A DNA stretch of 64,000 bases from Corticibacter populi (GTDB lineage Bacteria; Pseudomonadota; Gammaproteobacteria; Burkholderiales; Burkholderiaceae_C), in contig NZ_SGWR01000001.1 in NCBI RefSeq assembly GCF_004217315.1, positions 1 through 64,000 of the forward strand, in the 5' to 3' direction. The number at the start of each line of letters is the position of its first letter. The stretch's first letter is position 1. Positions 35,154-44,200 of the stretch are shown in pieces. The notes under the pieces are model-generated. The model saw only the letters and a list, made by a program, of their open reading frames with translations. It ran no database searches and had not been told where the DNA came from. Position numbers and translations under genes: made by a program.

Positions 35154-36233
35154 TCAAGGCCGGCGTGGCGGCACGAACAGGTCGGGGCCAAGCTCGCAGG
35201 TGAGGGTGATGGGCGCATCTGTCAAGGGGTGGCTGAACTGCAGCCGCCAGGCGTGCAGGAACATGCGTGGCAGGCCGTGGCGCGCCAGCCGGCGGTTCCA
35301 GTCGAAATCCCCGTACTTGTCGTCGCCGGCGATCGGGTGGCCGCCGCTGGCGGTGTGCACGCGGATCTGGTGGGTGCGGCCGGTCTTGATGGTCACCTCC
35401 AGCAGGCTGGTGGCCGGCAGGCCCTGCTCGGGCACCGGTGGAAAGCTCTCGCGCACCCGCATCAGCGAGAGCGCGCGCATCCCCTCGGCGTCGTCCTTTC
35501 CGGTGGGGCGCACGCGCCGCTCGCCGTCGGGCAGCAGGTACTTGCGCAGCGGCGTGTCCACCACCTTGCGGTTGGCCGGCCACTGGCCCTTGACCAGCGC
35601 CAGGTAGGTCTTGCCGGTGCTGCGGGCGCGGAACTGGTCCTGCAGGCGGGTGAGGGCGCTGCGTTTCTTGGCGATCAGCAGGATGCCGGAGGTTTCGCGG
35701 TCGAGCCGGTGCACCAGTTCCAGAAAGCGCGCCTCGGGCCGTGCCGCGCGCAGTTGCTCGATGACGCCAAAGCTCACGCCGCTGCCGCCATGCACGGCCA
35801 CACCGGCGGGTTTGTCGATGGCGATCAGCGCCTCGTCCTCATAAAGGATCGGGAAGCTGCGCGCCGGCGCGCTGGAAGCGGTCTCGGCGGGCGGGGTGGT
35901 GTCGGCGCTGCCGCGCACCGGCGGCACGCGCACCACGTCGCCGGTGGCCAGCCGGGTGTCGGCCTGGGCGCGGCCCTTGTTGACGCGCACCTGGCCGCTG
36001 CGGATGAGCCGGTAGACGTGGGTCTTGGGCACGCCCTTGACTTCCCGGAACAGGAAATTGTCGAGGCGCTGGCCTTCCCATTCGTCCCCCACGGTCAGCA
36101 GGCGTGCCGGGCTGGGGGCTTTCGGCGCCTTGGCGCTGCCCAGGATGGCATCGGGGGCGGCATCGGCCATGGCGGCAGGAGCCGCGGGGGCGCGCGGCGG
36201 ACGGGGGCGGGAGGACATCGGGCCTTGTTTCAT
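35154..36233 (-). CDS. rluC: 23S rRNA pseudouridine synthase, RluC type
   Basis: The 359-residue protein has an Ala/Pro-rich leader, an S4 domain (residues about 50-105: [34 protein letters not shown]) and an RsuA/RluA catalytic domain with the active Asp in [12 protein letters not shown]. RluC modifies uridines 955, 2504 and 2580 in E. coli 23S rRNA. It is divergent from rne, the arrangement found in many proteobacteria. A second ATG five codons in (36218) is also possible. Confidence 0.93.
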   Translation of the reverse strand: MKQGPMSSRPRPPRAPAAPAAMADAAPDAILGSAKAPKAPSPARLLTVGDEWEGQRLDNFLFREVKGVPKTHVYRLIRSGQVRVNKGRAQADTRLATGDVVRVPPVRGSADTTPPAETASSAPARSFPILYEDEALIAIDKPAGVAVHGGSGVSFGVIEQLRAARPEARFLELVHRLDRETSGILLIAKKRSALTRLQDQFRARSTGKTYLALVKGQWPANRKVVDTPLRKYLLPDGERRVRPTGKDDAEGMRALSLMRVRESFPPVPEQGLPATSLLEVTIKTGRTHQIRVHTASGGHPIAGDDKYGDFDWNRRLARHGLPRMFLHAWRLQFSHPLTDAPITLTCELGPDLFVPPRRP

Positions 36234-37051
36234 AGATCAGGCCAGAGTGTACGCGGCGCAGGGCTGGATCGCGCCGGTGTCCGCCTGGGGTTGAAAATCC
36301 GGTGGGCGTGTCAACGCGTGTGTCAATGCGCGGATGTTGCCCTTATAATCATCCGGTTCATGCATCTTCGGTTCGGATGCGCCCCGCGCCAAAGCGCGGC
36401 GCGCTCCGCCCGCTGTCCGCCCCAGGCCTGTCCGGGGAGCCGGGCAGATGCCGTGAACGAACATGCCTGCCAGACCGGCCGCAAGCCCGCCAATTCGAGA
36501 AAAACGTGGCTTGTGTACCGTCTGATGGGGTCTTGAACAGATTCGAACCGGAAATTCTTGCCAGACGACCGCAAGGCGCGTGCCTTCCGCTGGCGCAGGG
36601 ACCGTACCTGCGCGACGGGTCGTCTGGGGACGCAAGCGAAACCATGCTGGTCATTTTCCTGATGCTCTCCACGGCGCTGCTGTGGCTGCTGTGGCAGTCG
36701 CAGCAGCTTCGTGTGCGCGTGTTGCACGCCGACCGGGAGCCGCCAGCATGCGAACAGGTGGGAGAGGGGGTGGCTCGGCATGGACCGGTGGCCGCCAGCG
36801 ACAACCCCGCCGTCGCCTTCATCCAGGTGCTCCCTCCACCCGATCAGCCCGCACGGCCATGAATGTTCATGGCGCGCGCCGCTGCTGGTGAGCCAGAAGC
36901 CCCGCATGCTTTCTTCGATGGAAATCTGTTCGAGCCTGCCCAAGGCATAGGCGGCCCTTTGTCGGGCCGGTTGTCAAGAACAGAGACTTCGGTGCCACCC
37001 GCCCGAGAGGCGGTGCGGCAGTCCGGAGGAAACCACTGAAGGAATGCTCCC
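36234..37051 (+). other. Long leader region of rne with a candidate promoter
   Basis: The 818-base divergent region holds a candidate sigma-70 promoter: TGTCAA at 36321-36326, a 17-base spacer and TATAAT at 36344-36349. That would give rne a 5' UTR of about 690 bases. In E. coli a long rne leader mediates autoregulation by RNase E cleavage; the same is plausible here. A small ORF with a hydrophobic start lies within it at 36644-36862. Confidence 0.6.
36644..36862 (+). CDS. Possible small membrane protein encoded in the rne leader
   Basis: A 72-codon frame starts MLVIFLMLSTALLWLLWQSQ, one strong hydrophobic helix, followed by a soluble tail rich in Pro, Glu and Ala. Third positions are GC-rich as in real genes of the window. 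There is no convincing Shine-Dalgarno, and I recognise no family. It may be a real small protein, or chance coding within the leader. Confidence 0.3.
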   Translation: MLVIFLMLSTALLWLLWQSQQLRVRVLHADREPPACEQVGEGVARHGPVAASDNPAVAFIQVLPPPDQPARP

Positions 37052-40000
37052 ATGAAGCGGATGCTGATCAATGCCACGCAGGCCGAGGAACGCCGGCTGG
37101 CCATCGTCGACGGACAGAAACTGCTCGACTACGAAATCGAGATCGAGGGGCGCGAACAGCGCAAGGGCAACATCTACAAGGCGGTCGTCACCCGCATCGA
37201 GCCCAGCCTCGAAGCCTGCTTCGTCGACTACGGCGAAGAACGCCACGGCTTCCTGCCGTTCAAGGAAATCTCGCGTCAGTATTTCGCCGAGGGCATCTCG
37301 GTCAGCCAGGCCAAGATCAACGAGGCCATTCGCGAAGGCCAGGAACTGCTGGTGCAGGTCGAAAAGGAAGAGCGCGGCAACAAGGGCGCGGCGCTGACCA
37401 CCTTCATCAGCCTGGCCGGCCGTTACGTGGTGCTGATGCCCAACAATCCGCGCGGCGGCGGCGTTTCGCGCCGCATCGAGGGCGACCAGCGCACCGAGCT
37501 CAAGGAGGCGATGGACCAGCTCGAGTACCCCAAGGGCATGTCCATCATCGCGCGCACCGCCGGCATCGGCCGCACGGCCGAAGAGCTGCAGTGGGATCTG
37601 AATTACCTGCTCAAGCTGTGGACCGCCATCGAGGAAGCCGCTGGCGGCGGCAAGGGCGCATTCCTGATCTACCAGGAATCGAACCTGGTGATTCGCGCCA
37701 TCCGTGATTATTTCAACGCCGACATCGGCGAAATTCTGATCGACACCGACGACATCTACGAGCAGGCCTCGCAGTTCATGGCGTACGTGATGCCCGAGAA
37801 CGCGCCCCGCGTCAAACGCTACCGCGACCCGGCTGCGCTGTTCTCGCGCTTCCAGATCGAGCACCAGATCGAGTCGGCCTATGCCCGCACCGTGCAACTG
37901 CCGTCGGGCGGCGCCATCGTGATCGACCAGACCGAGGCGCTGGTGGCGGTGGACGTCAATTCGGCCCGTTCCATCAAGGGCGGAGACATCGAGGAGACGG
38001 CCACGCGCACGAACCTCGAGGCGGCCGAGGAAGTGGCCCGCCAGTTGCGCCTGCGCGACCTGGGCGGCCTGATCGTGATCGACTTCATCGACATGGAGGA
38101 GAGCAAGAACCGCCGCGACGTCGAGAACCGTCTGCGCGATTCGCTGCGCCAGGACCGGGCCCGCGTGCAGTTCGGCTCGATCAGCAAGTTCGGCCTGATG
38201 GAGATGAGCCGCCAGCGCCTCAAGCCTGCGCTCTCCGAAGGCGCTTCCATCCCGTGCCCGCGCTGCGGCGGCACCGGCCATGTGCGCGACACCGAAAGCT
38301 CGGCACTGCAAATCCTGCGCGTCATCCAGGAAGAGTCCATGAAGGACAACACCGCCGCCGTGCACTGCCAGGTGCCGGTCGAGGTGGCCAGCTTCCTGCT
38401 CAACGAAAAGCGCGCCGAGGTCGCGAAGATCGAGATCCAGCAGCGCGTGAGCGTGCTGGTGGTGCCCAACAAGGCGCTGGAGACGCCGAATTACCGACTT
38501 GAACGCCTCAAGCCCGACGACAGCCGCCTCGACGACCTGCAGGCAAGTTACAAGCTGGCCGAGGACATCGAGGATCCGCTGGCGAACACGCGCCGCTCCA
38601 AAGAACCGACCAACCGCCAGACGGCGGTGCTCAAGGGCCTGCTGCCCGATGCGCCGCCACCGGTGGTCGCACCCAAGCCCGAACCCGTTGCCCAGGCACC
38701 CGCCGCAGTTGCAGCGGCTGCCCCGGCATCCGTGGCTGCTCCGCGGCCGCTGGGTTTCTTCGAGCGCATCAAGATCTTCTTTGGCCTGGCTCCTGCGCCT
38801 GTCGCGCAGCCAGTGGCACCGGTCGCCGAGCCGGAGAAGGGCGATTCGCGTGGCGGCAATCGCCGCAAGCCGGGCACATCTGAAGCCAATCGCAATGGCC
38901 GAGGCAGCCGGGATGGCCGCAATGGCCGCGGTGGCGACAGCCGGCAGCAGCCGCGCGAGGCCCGCGAAGGTCGGGAGGGGCGTGAATCGGGGACAGCCAA
39001 CCTCGCCGCAGGCCGCACCGAGCGCGGCGAGCGTGCCGAAGGCAGTCAATCCGGACGCAGCCGCCGCAATGGCGAGCCGCGCGCGCCACGTCAGGAAGGC
39101 AATGGCCAGCCATCGGGCCGCGCCCGCGACAGGAGCCGGGAGGAAAGGGAGACCGACGCCGGCAACGAGGCCGTGCGTGAAGCACGCGAGGCACGTGAGC
39201 CCCGCGAGTCGCGTGACTCCGGCCGCAGCGGTGAAGGCCGCGAGGACGGTCAGGGCCGCAGCCGCCAGCGTGGCCGCCGCAACCTCGAGCAGGCCGAGCG
39301 CAATGAGCGCGGTGTGGAGGTGACCGACGAGCGCACCAGTCCAGCCGGTGGCGCCGACAAGGCTGGCGATGGTCAGGCACCGCAGCGCGAGCCGCGCCGT
39401 GGCCGCCACTCGGCGCCAGTCGCCGGCGAGGCGACACAGGCCCAGCGCGATGCCAATCTGGAGGCCCCGGTGGGCCTGGCGGACGAGCAGGGTGCCGAAG
39501 GTGCCGGCGAAGAGGCGCGTGAGGAGCGCCGCGAACGCCGCTCGCGCGACCGTTATGGACGTGACCGTCGTCGCCAGGATCGCGACGTCGCCGCCGGCCA
39601 GAATGACGGAGCCGAGGCGACGGACCTTGCCGACGATGCACAGGCATCCCGCCCGGACCTTGCCGCAGCGGACGATGTCCAGCCGCGCCGCCGCAGCTAT
39701 TTCGAGACGGCGCAGCAGCCCCAGCCGCTGCAGGAATCGGCGTTGGCCGCCGTGAGCGAACTCGTCGAGGAGCCGGTCGAGCAACCGATCCGGCACACGG
39801 CCGAGCCGGTCAGCTCAGCCGTGGCCGTCAAGCTGCAGCCCGAGGCCGTACCCGCCGAGGACCGCAAGACCAGCGTGAACGCTGGAGCCGCCAAGGTCTT
39901 CGTGCTCGATGTGGCGACCCTGGCCGCCGTGGCTGAGCAGGCTGGCCTGCAGTGGGTGCATTCCGATGCCGACAAGGTCGCCGCCGTCCAGGCAGCCATT

Positions 40001-40129
40001 GCCGCAACGCCCAAGCCGGTGCATGTGCCGCGCGAGCGGCCGGCCCCCATCGTCATCGATGAGCAGCCGCTGGTGCTGGTGGAAACTCGCAAGGACCTGG
40101 CCCAGGCCCAGTGGCCCTTCGATCGCTGA
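37052..40129 (+). CDS. rne: Ribonuclease E
   Basis: This 1025-residue endoribonuclease is the scaffold of the RNA degradosome. It begins [20 protein letters not shown], has an S1 domain (about 35-120), a DNase I-like catalytic domain with D301 (VDVNSARS) and D344 (VIDFIDMEE) in the same spacing as E. coli D303/D346, and the zinc-link CPRC at 402-405. From about 540 the non-catalytic half is disordered: an [15 protein letters not shown] amphipathic segment (possible membrane anchor), then about 250 residues rich in Arg, Gly, Glu and Asn (RGG-like, RNA-binding), and a conserved-looking end. AAGGA lies 8 bases before the ATG. Confidence 0.96.
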   Translation: MKRMLINATQAEERRLAIVDGQKLLDYEIEIEGREQRKGNIYKAVVTRIEPSLEACFVDYGEERHGFLPFKEISRQYFAEGISVSQAKINEAIREGQELLVQVEKEERGNKGAALTTFISLAGRYVVLMPNNPRGGGVSRRIEGDQRTELKEAMDQLEYPKGMSIIARTAGIGRTAEELQWDLNYLLKLWTAIEEAAGGGKGAFLIYQESNLVIRAIRDYFNADIGEILIDTDDIYEQASQFMAYVMPENAPRVKRYRDPAALFSRFQIEHQIESAYARTVQLPSGGAIVIDQTEALVAVDVNSARSIKGGDIEETATRTNLEAAEEVARQLRLRDLGGLIVIDFIDMEESKNRRDVENRLRDSLRQDRARVQFGSISKFGLMEMSRQRLKPALSEGASIPCPRCGGTGHVRDTESSALQILRVIQEESMKDNTAAVHCQVPVEVASFLLNEKRAEVAKIEIQQRVSVLVVPNKALETPNYRLERLKPDDSRLDDLQASYKLAEDIEDPLANTRRSKEPTNRQTAVLKGLLPDAPPPVVAPKPEPVAQAPAAVAAAAPASVAAPRPLGFFERIKIFFGLAPAPVAQPVAPVAEPEKGDSRGGNRRKPGTSEANRNGRGSRDGRNGRGGDSRQQPREAREGREGRESGTANLAAGRTERGERAEGSQSGRSRRNGEPRAPRQEGNGQPSGRARDRSREERETDAGNEAVREAREAREPRESRDSGRSGEGREDGQGRSRQRGRRNLEQAERNERGVEVTDERTSPAGGADKAGDGQAPQREPRRGRHSAPVAGEATQAQRDANLEAPVGLADEQGAEGAGEEAREERRERRSRDRYGRDRRRQDRDVAAGQNDGAEATDLADDAQASRPDLAAADDVQPRRRSYFETAQQPQPLQESALAAVSELVEEPVEQPIRHTAEPVSSAVAVKLQPEAVPAEDRKTSVNAGAAKVFVLDVATLAAVAEQAGLQWVHSDADKVAAVQAAIAATPKPVHVPRERPAPIVIDEQPLVLVETRKDLAQAQWPFDR

Positions 40130-40348
40130 TACCTCTGCCGTGCCGGCGGCATGGCTGGCGGCCAGCGCCAGCCGGCCATGCCATACTCGGCATTGCTTGA
40201 TGAGAGAAGGCTGGGCCAGCGTGTTGGTGGCAGCAGTTGCGTCTGCGGGCCAGGCGGGTCGTCAACGCCGCAGCGTGCTGGCGGCCAGATCTCTTGTGGC
40301 ATCAGGCGATACCAGACGACATCAGAACAAGTCCCTCAAGGAGTTTGC

Positions 40349-41128
40349 ATGCTGTTTCTGCTTTCCCCGGCCAAGTCGCTCGATTACGACAGTCCGGTCG
40401 ATCCGACCCTGCCGGCCACCGAGCCTCGGTTCATCGATCAATCGGCCCGCATCATCGAGGTGATGCGCACCAAGTCGCCGGCCGAGCTGTCGGCGCTGAT
40501 GGACATCAGTGCCAAGCTTGCCGATCTCAACGCCAGGCGCAACCAGGCCTGGAGTCGCCACTTCACCCCCGACAATTCGCGCCAGGCCGTGCTGGCCTTC
40601 AATGGCGATGTCTATGAGGGCCTGCAGGCCGCATCGCTCAAGGAGGGCGAACTGCAGTGGGCACAGGATCACATGGTCATCCTCAGTGGCCTCTATGGCG
40701 CGCTGCGGCCGCTCGACCGGCTGCAGCCCTACCGGCTCGAGATGGGTACCCGTCTGCCGGTCGGTGCGGCCGAGAACCTCTATCAGTTCTGGCAGGCCAC
40801 GCTAGCCGATTACCTCAACGAACGGCTGGCCGCGCAGAAGACGCCGGTGGTGGTCAATCTCGCTTCCAACGAATACTTCAAGGCCGTCGACACGCGCCGC
40901 CTCAAGGCGCGTGTGATCGACTGCGTGTTCCAGGACGAGAAGAACGGCCAGTACAAGATCATCAGCTTCTATGCCAAGCGCGCGCGCGGCCTGATGGCGC
41001 GCTATGCCATCGAACATCGGCTCGAACACCCCGAGAAGCTGCAGGGCTTCGATCTGGACGGCTACGCCTTCCATGCCGCGGGCTCCAGCGAGGATCGGCT
41101 GGTGTTCCGCCGCCGCGAGGCGCACTGA
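40349..41128 (+). CDS. yaaA: YaaA family (UPF0246) peroxide-stress protein
   Basis: The 259-residue cytoplasmic protein starts MLFLLSPAKSLDYDSPVDPT and has the family blocks AVLAFNGDVYEGL, ILSGLYGALRPLDRLQPYRL, EMGTRLPVG and VVVNLASNEYFKAVD. YaaA lowers free iron during peroxide stress in E. coli and has a DNA-binding helix-hairpin-helix fold. AAGGAG sits 7 bases before the ATG. The 219-base gap after rne contains a GC-rich hairpin (about 40150-40182, GGCATGGCTGGC pairing with GCCAGCCGGCCATGCC) without a T-run, and nothing else. Confidence 0.95.
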   Translation: MLFLLSPAKSLDYDSPVDPTLPATEPRFIDQSARIIEVMRTKSPAELSALMDISAKLADLNARRNQAWSRHFTPDNSRQAVLAFNGDVYEGLQAASLKEGELQWAQDHMVILSGLYGALRPLDRLQPYRLEMGTRLPVGAAENLYQFWQATLADYLNERLAAQKTPVVVNLASNEYFKAVDTRRLKARVIDCVFQDEKNGQYKIISFYAKRARGLMARYAIEHRLEHPEKLQGFDLDGYAFHAAGSSEDRLVFRRREAH

Positions 41129-41166
41129 GCATGCGGGGCATCCGTGTCCCGCCGACCGGTTGTTGC

Positions 41167-41331
41167 TAGTGTCGCGAATCAGAAGTTCATTGAATAAATG
41201 AAGATGTCGAAATCGTTGTCAGGCAAGGCGCAAACCGCAGTGATAGCCATAGCTATCATGAGGATTTGTAACGCAGCATGGCGGCGATTCTCGGCATCTT
41301 TATGAGACGAACTTCTGATTCACGACACCAG
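41167..41331. mobile_element. MITE-like element with 23-bp terminal inverted repeats
   Basis: The 165-bp non-coding element starts CTAGTGTCGCGAATCAGAAG and ends with the reverse complement of CTGGTGTCGTGAATCAGAAG; 21 of 23 terminal bases match. It is AT-richer than its surroundings and has an internal hairpin (GATAGC, CATA, GCTATC). No transposase is encoded and no clear target duplication was seen. It lies 14 bases before the oxygenase start codon, so it may carry that gene's promoter or RBS-proximal sequence. Confidence 0.8.
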
Positions 41332-41345
41332 GGAGCAGGCCCGCC

Positions 41346-42296
41346 ATGTCCAACATCTTCACGAACCCGCATCTGACATCCGTTACGCCGGAACTGCGTG
41401 ACTGGATCATCACCCAGGCCAAGGCCGGTGTCTCGGCACCCCGGGCCCTTCAGGCCATGCTCGACGCCGGCTGGCAGGAGGAGGTGGCGATGGCCGCGCT
41501 GGAATCGGCGCTGCTGGACCACCTGCAGGGTGGCCTGGCGCATGCGCAAACTGGCAGCACCGGTGGCAATGCGCAAGCTGCCGCCGTTGCAGTGGCGGCG
41601 CAGCCCGGCGCCGACGGGCAAGGGCAGGGCGCATCGCCGATGCCGGATCTGGCGCTGGACGGAGCGCCTGCCGAGCTCGATGCCGGGGATCGCCGGGTGC
41701 GCGTCATCATGAACCTGCAAAAGCCCCGTGTCGTGGTGCTCGATGGGCTGCTCGATGCGACCGAATGTGCCGAGCTGGTGAGTCTGGCCAAACCTCATAT
41801 GAAGCGTTCGCTGACGGTGGACAGCCGCAGCGCCAGCGGTGGCGATGAACTCAATGCAGACCGCACCAGCGAGGGCATGTTCTTCGAGCGTGGCCAGCAT
41901 CCGGTGGTGGCTGCGCTCGAAGCGCGCATCGCCCACCTGCTGGGCTGGCCCGTCGAGAACGGCGAAGGCCTGCAGGTGCTGCGCTACGGACCGGGTGCCG
42001 AATACAAGCCGCATTACGATTACTTCGAGCCGGGTTTGCCGAGCACGCCGACGCTGCTGCGGCGCGGCGGCCAGCGCCTGGCGACCATGCTGGTCTACCT
42101 GAACACGCCCGCGCAAGGTGGCGGCACCATCTTCCCGAATGCCGCGCTGGAGGTCTGTGCCCAACAGGGCATGGCCGTGTTCTTCAGCTACGACCGGCCC
42201 GACCCCGGCACCTTGTCTCTGCATGGCGGCTCGCCCGTGATCAGCGGCGAGAAATGGGTGGCCACCAAATGGCTGCGTGAACGCCAATTCCAGTAA
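41346..42296 (+). CDS. Prolyl 4-hydroxylase-like 2-oxoglutarate/Fe(II) oxygenase
   Basis: The 316-residue protein has a helical N-terminal region (about 1-60, LRDWIITQAKAGVSAPRALQ), an Ala/Gln-rich linker, and a P4Hc domain (about 120-316). Iron ligands are H223 and D225 (YKPHYDYFEPG) and H293 (LSLHGGSPV); K303 or so in SGEKWVATKW binds 2-oxoglutarate. Bacterial members hydroxylate proline in proteins such as EF-Tu. The MITE-like element sits directly upstream, so the native promoter may have been altered. Confidence 0.9.
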   Translation: MSNIFTNPHLTSVTPELRDWIITQAKAGVSAPRALQAMLDAGWQEEVAMAALESALLDHLQGGLAHAQTGSTGGNAQAAAVAVAAQPGADGQGQGASPMPDLALDGAPAELDAGDRRVRVIMNLQKPRVVVLDGLLDATECAELVSLAKPHMKRSLTVDSRSASGGDELNADRTSEGMFFERGQHPVVAALEARIAHLLGWPVENGEGLQVLRYGPGAEYKPHYDYFEPGLPSTPTLLRRGGQRLATMLVYLNTPAQGGGTIFPNAALEVCAQQGMAVFFSYDRPDPGTLSLHGGSPVISGEKWVATKWLRERQFQ

Positions 42297-42342
42297 AGCA
42301 ATGGCCAAAAGCTCGCGTTGCCGTTGCCAATAGCTGCGCCAT

Positions 42343-43062
42343 TCAGCGAGGCGAACTGCCGTCGTTCTCCGGTATGCCGGCCCTGCCCAGCCATTGCCCG
42401 ACCAGCCGGGGCACGGCCTCGGTGGCGTTGGTGCGCCAGAAGGCAAAGCCTTCGGGGCGGCGCTGCACGTCCAGCGCCACCAGCACGCGCTCGGCATCAT
42501 CCGGCGTATATTGCAGCAGGCCCGCTGCCGGGAAGACCGACAGCGAGGTGCCGACCACCAGCACCTTGTCGGCCTGCGCAAAGGCTTCGGCTGCTTCATC
42601 GAGGCGCAGCACGGCTTCGCCGAACCAAACCACGTGCGGGCGCATCTGGCTGCCATCGGGTGCCAGTTCGCCCGGCAGGATCTCCGGTTTTTGGAGCGGC
42701 AGCACCAGTGAGGCGTCGCGAGAGCTTTGGCCCTTGAGCAACTCGCCATGCAGGTGGATCACGCGGCTGGAGCCGGCACGCTCGTGCAGATCGTCGATGT
42801 TCTGGGTGATCACGCTCACCGTGAAGCGCTCTTCCAGGGCGGCAATCGCCCGGTGGGCGGCATTCGGCTGGGCGGCCAGCACCTCGCGGCGGCGCTGGTT
42901 GTAGAAGTCGAGTACCAACTGCGGGTTGGCGGAAAAACCTTCGGGCGTGGCCACGTCCTCGATGCGGTGCTCGTGCCAGTAGCCACCCATGTCGCGGAAA
43001 GTCTTGAGGCCACTCTCGGCGCTGATGCCGGCGCCGGTGAAGACAATGATGTGTTCGGACAT
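42343..43062 (-). CDS. NAD-dependent protein deacylase (sirtuin), cysteine-free
   Basis: The 239-residue protein has the sirtuin core: FTGAGISAESGLKTFRD, the catalytic TQNIDDLHERAGSSRVIHLH with its His, VWFGEAV and VVGTSLSVFPAAGLL. Tyr and Arg in DFYNQRRREV match the motif that lets class III sirtuins remove succinyl or malonyl groups. There is no cysteine at all, so the usual four-Cys zinc site is absent; the segment after LHGELLKG lacks both CxxC pairs. The ATG at 43062 is chosen over a TTG four codons upstream. It lies 44 bases after mntP. Confidence 0.92.
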   Translation of the reverse strand: MSEHIIVFTGAGISAESGLKTFRDMGGYWHEHRIEDVATPEGFSANPQLVLDFYNQRRREVLAAQPNAAHRAIAALEERFTVSVITQNIDDLHERAGSSRVIHLHGELLKGQSSRDASLVLPLQKPEILPGELAPDGSQMRPHVVWFGEAVLRLDEAAEAFAQADKVLVVGTSLSVFPAAGLLQYTPDDAERVLVALDVQRRPEGFAFWRTNATEAVPRLVGQWLGRAGIPENDGSSPR

Positions 43063-43106
43063 GCTCGCTCGCAAAAATGGTGGATGCGGTGGTGGTACGG
43101 GCCGGC

Positions 43107-43673
43107 CTACTTCAGATGCTCATAGAGGATCAGTGCACCGACGATCATGAGGATCAGGCCGCCGGCGATCTCGGCACGCTTGCCAAGCACCGTGCCGACC
43201 ACTTTCCCGGCCAGCACGCCCAAAGTCACCATCACGAAGGTGCACAGCCCGATGACGGCGGCCACCACTGCAATGTTCACCGTGGTGAAGGCCAGACCGA
43301 CACCCACAGCCATGGCATCGATGCTGGTGGCCAAGCCGGTCAAGGCGGTCGAGAGCAGCGAATTGGAGCCCGGGTTTTCGCTCATGTCCCTGTCACCATC
43401 CTCGCCGACGGCGGCATAGATGGTGTGGATGCCGAGGCCGACCAGCAGAATGAATGCCACCCAGTGATCGTATTCCTCGATCAGCTCGGAGGCCACGGAT
43501 CCGATCAGCCAGCCGATGACAGGCGTGACGGCCTCGATACAGCCGAAGATCAAGCCGATTTTCAGCGCATCGGACAGCCGTGTCCTGGCCATGCCGGCAC
43601 CACGGGCCAGGGCGGCGGCGAATGCGTCGGTGGACATGGCCATGCCGAGCATCAGAATGGAGATGGGATTCAT
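43107..43673 (-). CDS. mntP: Manganese efflux pump MntP
   Basis: The 188-residue inner-membrane protein has six helices and the MntP patterns MAMSTDAFAAALARGAGM and TGLATSIDAMAVGVGLAF, the two Asp-bearing repeats used for Mn2+. It exports manganese. A yybP-ykoY type manganese riboswitch lies in its leader at about 43746-43866, so expression should rise with Mn2+. The start at 43673 is set by the conserved MNPISILMLGMAMS. Confidence 0.95.
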   Translation of the reverse strand: MNPISILMLGMAMSTDAFAAALARGAGMARTRLSDALKIGLIFGCIEAVTPVIGWLIGSVASELIEEYDHWVAFILLVGLGIHTIYAAVGEDGDRDMSENPGSNSLLSTALTGLATSIDAMAVGVGLAFTTVNIAVVAAVIGLCTFVMVTLGVLAGKVVGTVLGKRAEIAGGLILMIVGALILYEHLK

Positions 43674-43745
43674 ATGGGGATGGTTCTGCAGGCCGGACGA
43701 GATGCAACGATGACACCCATGTCGGCCAGGCCCATGTGGTGCAAT

Positions 43746-43866
43746 CATTGGTCTCGCCTACCCAAGAACACAGGTTCAGAACCAGGTTGCCAGCGCCACG
43801 GCCTGGACGGGCCGAATGTGTTGACGCGGGCGCCTCATGCATGAAGCCGGCTACTCCCCAAAGAGG
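43746..43866 (-). promoter_or_regulatory. yybP-ykoY manganese riboswitch in the mntP leader
   Basis: On the minus strand the leader contains the hallmarks of this class in order: CTTTGGGGAGTAGCC, then GGCGCCCGCGTCAACACA, and finally GGCGAGACCAATG, which closes the first stem (TTGG with CCAA). The middle hairpin is variable. These RNAs bind Mn2+ and switch on efflux genes. The element ends about 70 bases before the mntP start. The promoter should lie near 43870-43900. Confidence 0.85.
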
Positions 43867-43936
43867 CCCGAATGCTAACACAAGCGGGCGCTGCTGCGCC
43901 CGGGAGTGGGCAAAGGCCGGCAGGGCGCCTGTCGGC

Positions 43937-43973
43937 AGAAAAAAACGCACCGGTCTGCCATGACGGGTGCGTT
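43937..43973 (-). terminator. Rho-independent terminator of tRNA-Thr
   Basis: AACGCACC (43944-43951) pairs with GGTGCGTT (43966-43973), and the minus strand continues with a run of seven T (43939-43945, partly shared with the stem). It lies 14 bases past the tRNA 3' end. Confidence 0.85.
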
Positions 43974-43986
43974 CTTCAGGGAAGTC

Positions 43987-44062
43987 TGGTGCCGGATAGA
44001 GGAGTCGAACCCCCGACCTTCTCATTACGAATGAGCTGCTCTACCAACTGAGCTAATCCGGC
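43987..44062 (-). tRNA. tRNA-Thr (anticodon CGT)
   Basis: The minus strand folds as a complete tRNA: acceptor GCCGGAT with ATCCGGC, D-arm GCTC...GAGC, anticodon loop TTCGTAA closed by GCTCA/TGAGA-type pairing, variable loop, and T-arm GGGGG TTCGACT CCTCT region. The anticodon CGT reads ACG (Thr). The CCA end is encoded (ACCA at 43987-43990). Promoter and terminator flank it closely, so it is a single-gene unit. Confidence 0.95.
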
Positions 44063-44077
44063 GTCTGTAAACCGCAG

Positions 44078-44083
44078 ATTATA
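44078..44083 (-). promoter_or_regulatory. -10 element of the tRNA-Thr promoter
   Basis: TATAAT on the minus strand (ATTATA on plus) sits 15 bases before the tRNA 5' end, the right distance for a start just upstream. The -35 region (near 44100-44106) is weak. Confidence 0.6.
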
Positions 44084-44200
44084 GCGTGTTCCAGCAGCTC
44101 ATCCAGATTCGATCGGGCATTCGTCATTCCACCTGCCGCTTGCCGCTTGCCGCCTGGCGCTGGGGTTGATGCTGTGCAGTGCTTTGTCGGCACATCCGCG

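Noticed and set aside
36974-39796. 940-codon minus-strand frame opposite rne
   Set aside because: It mirrors RNase E exactly, has only low-complexity hydrophobic runs produced by the Arg/Glu-rich sense codons, and no start or domain signals.
40150-40182. GC-rich hairpin after rne as a terminator
   Set aside because: The stem is strong but imperfect and is followed by ATACTCGG, with no T-run, so an intrinsic terminator cannot be claimed.
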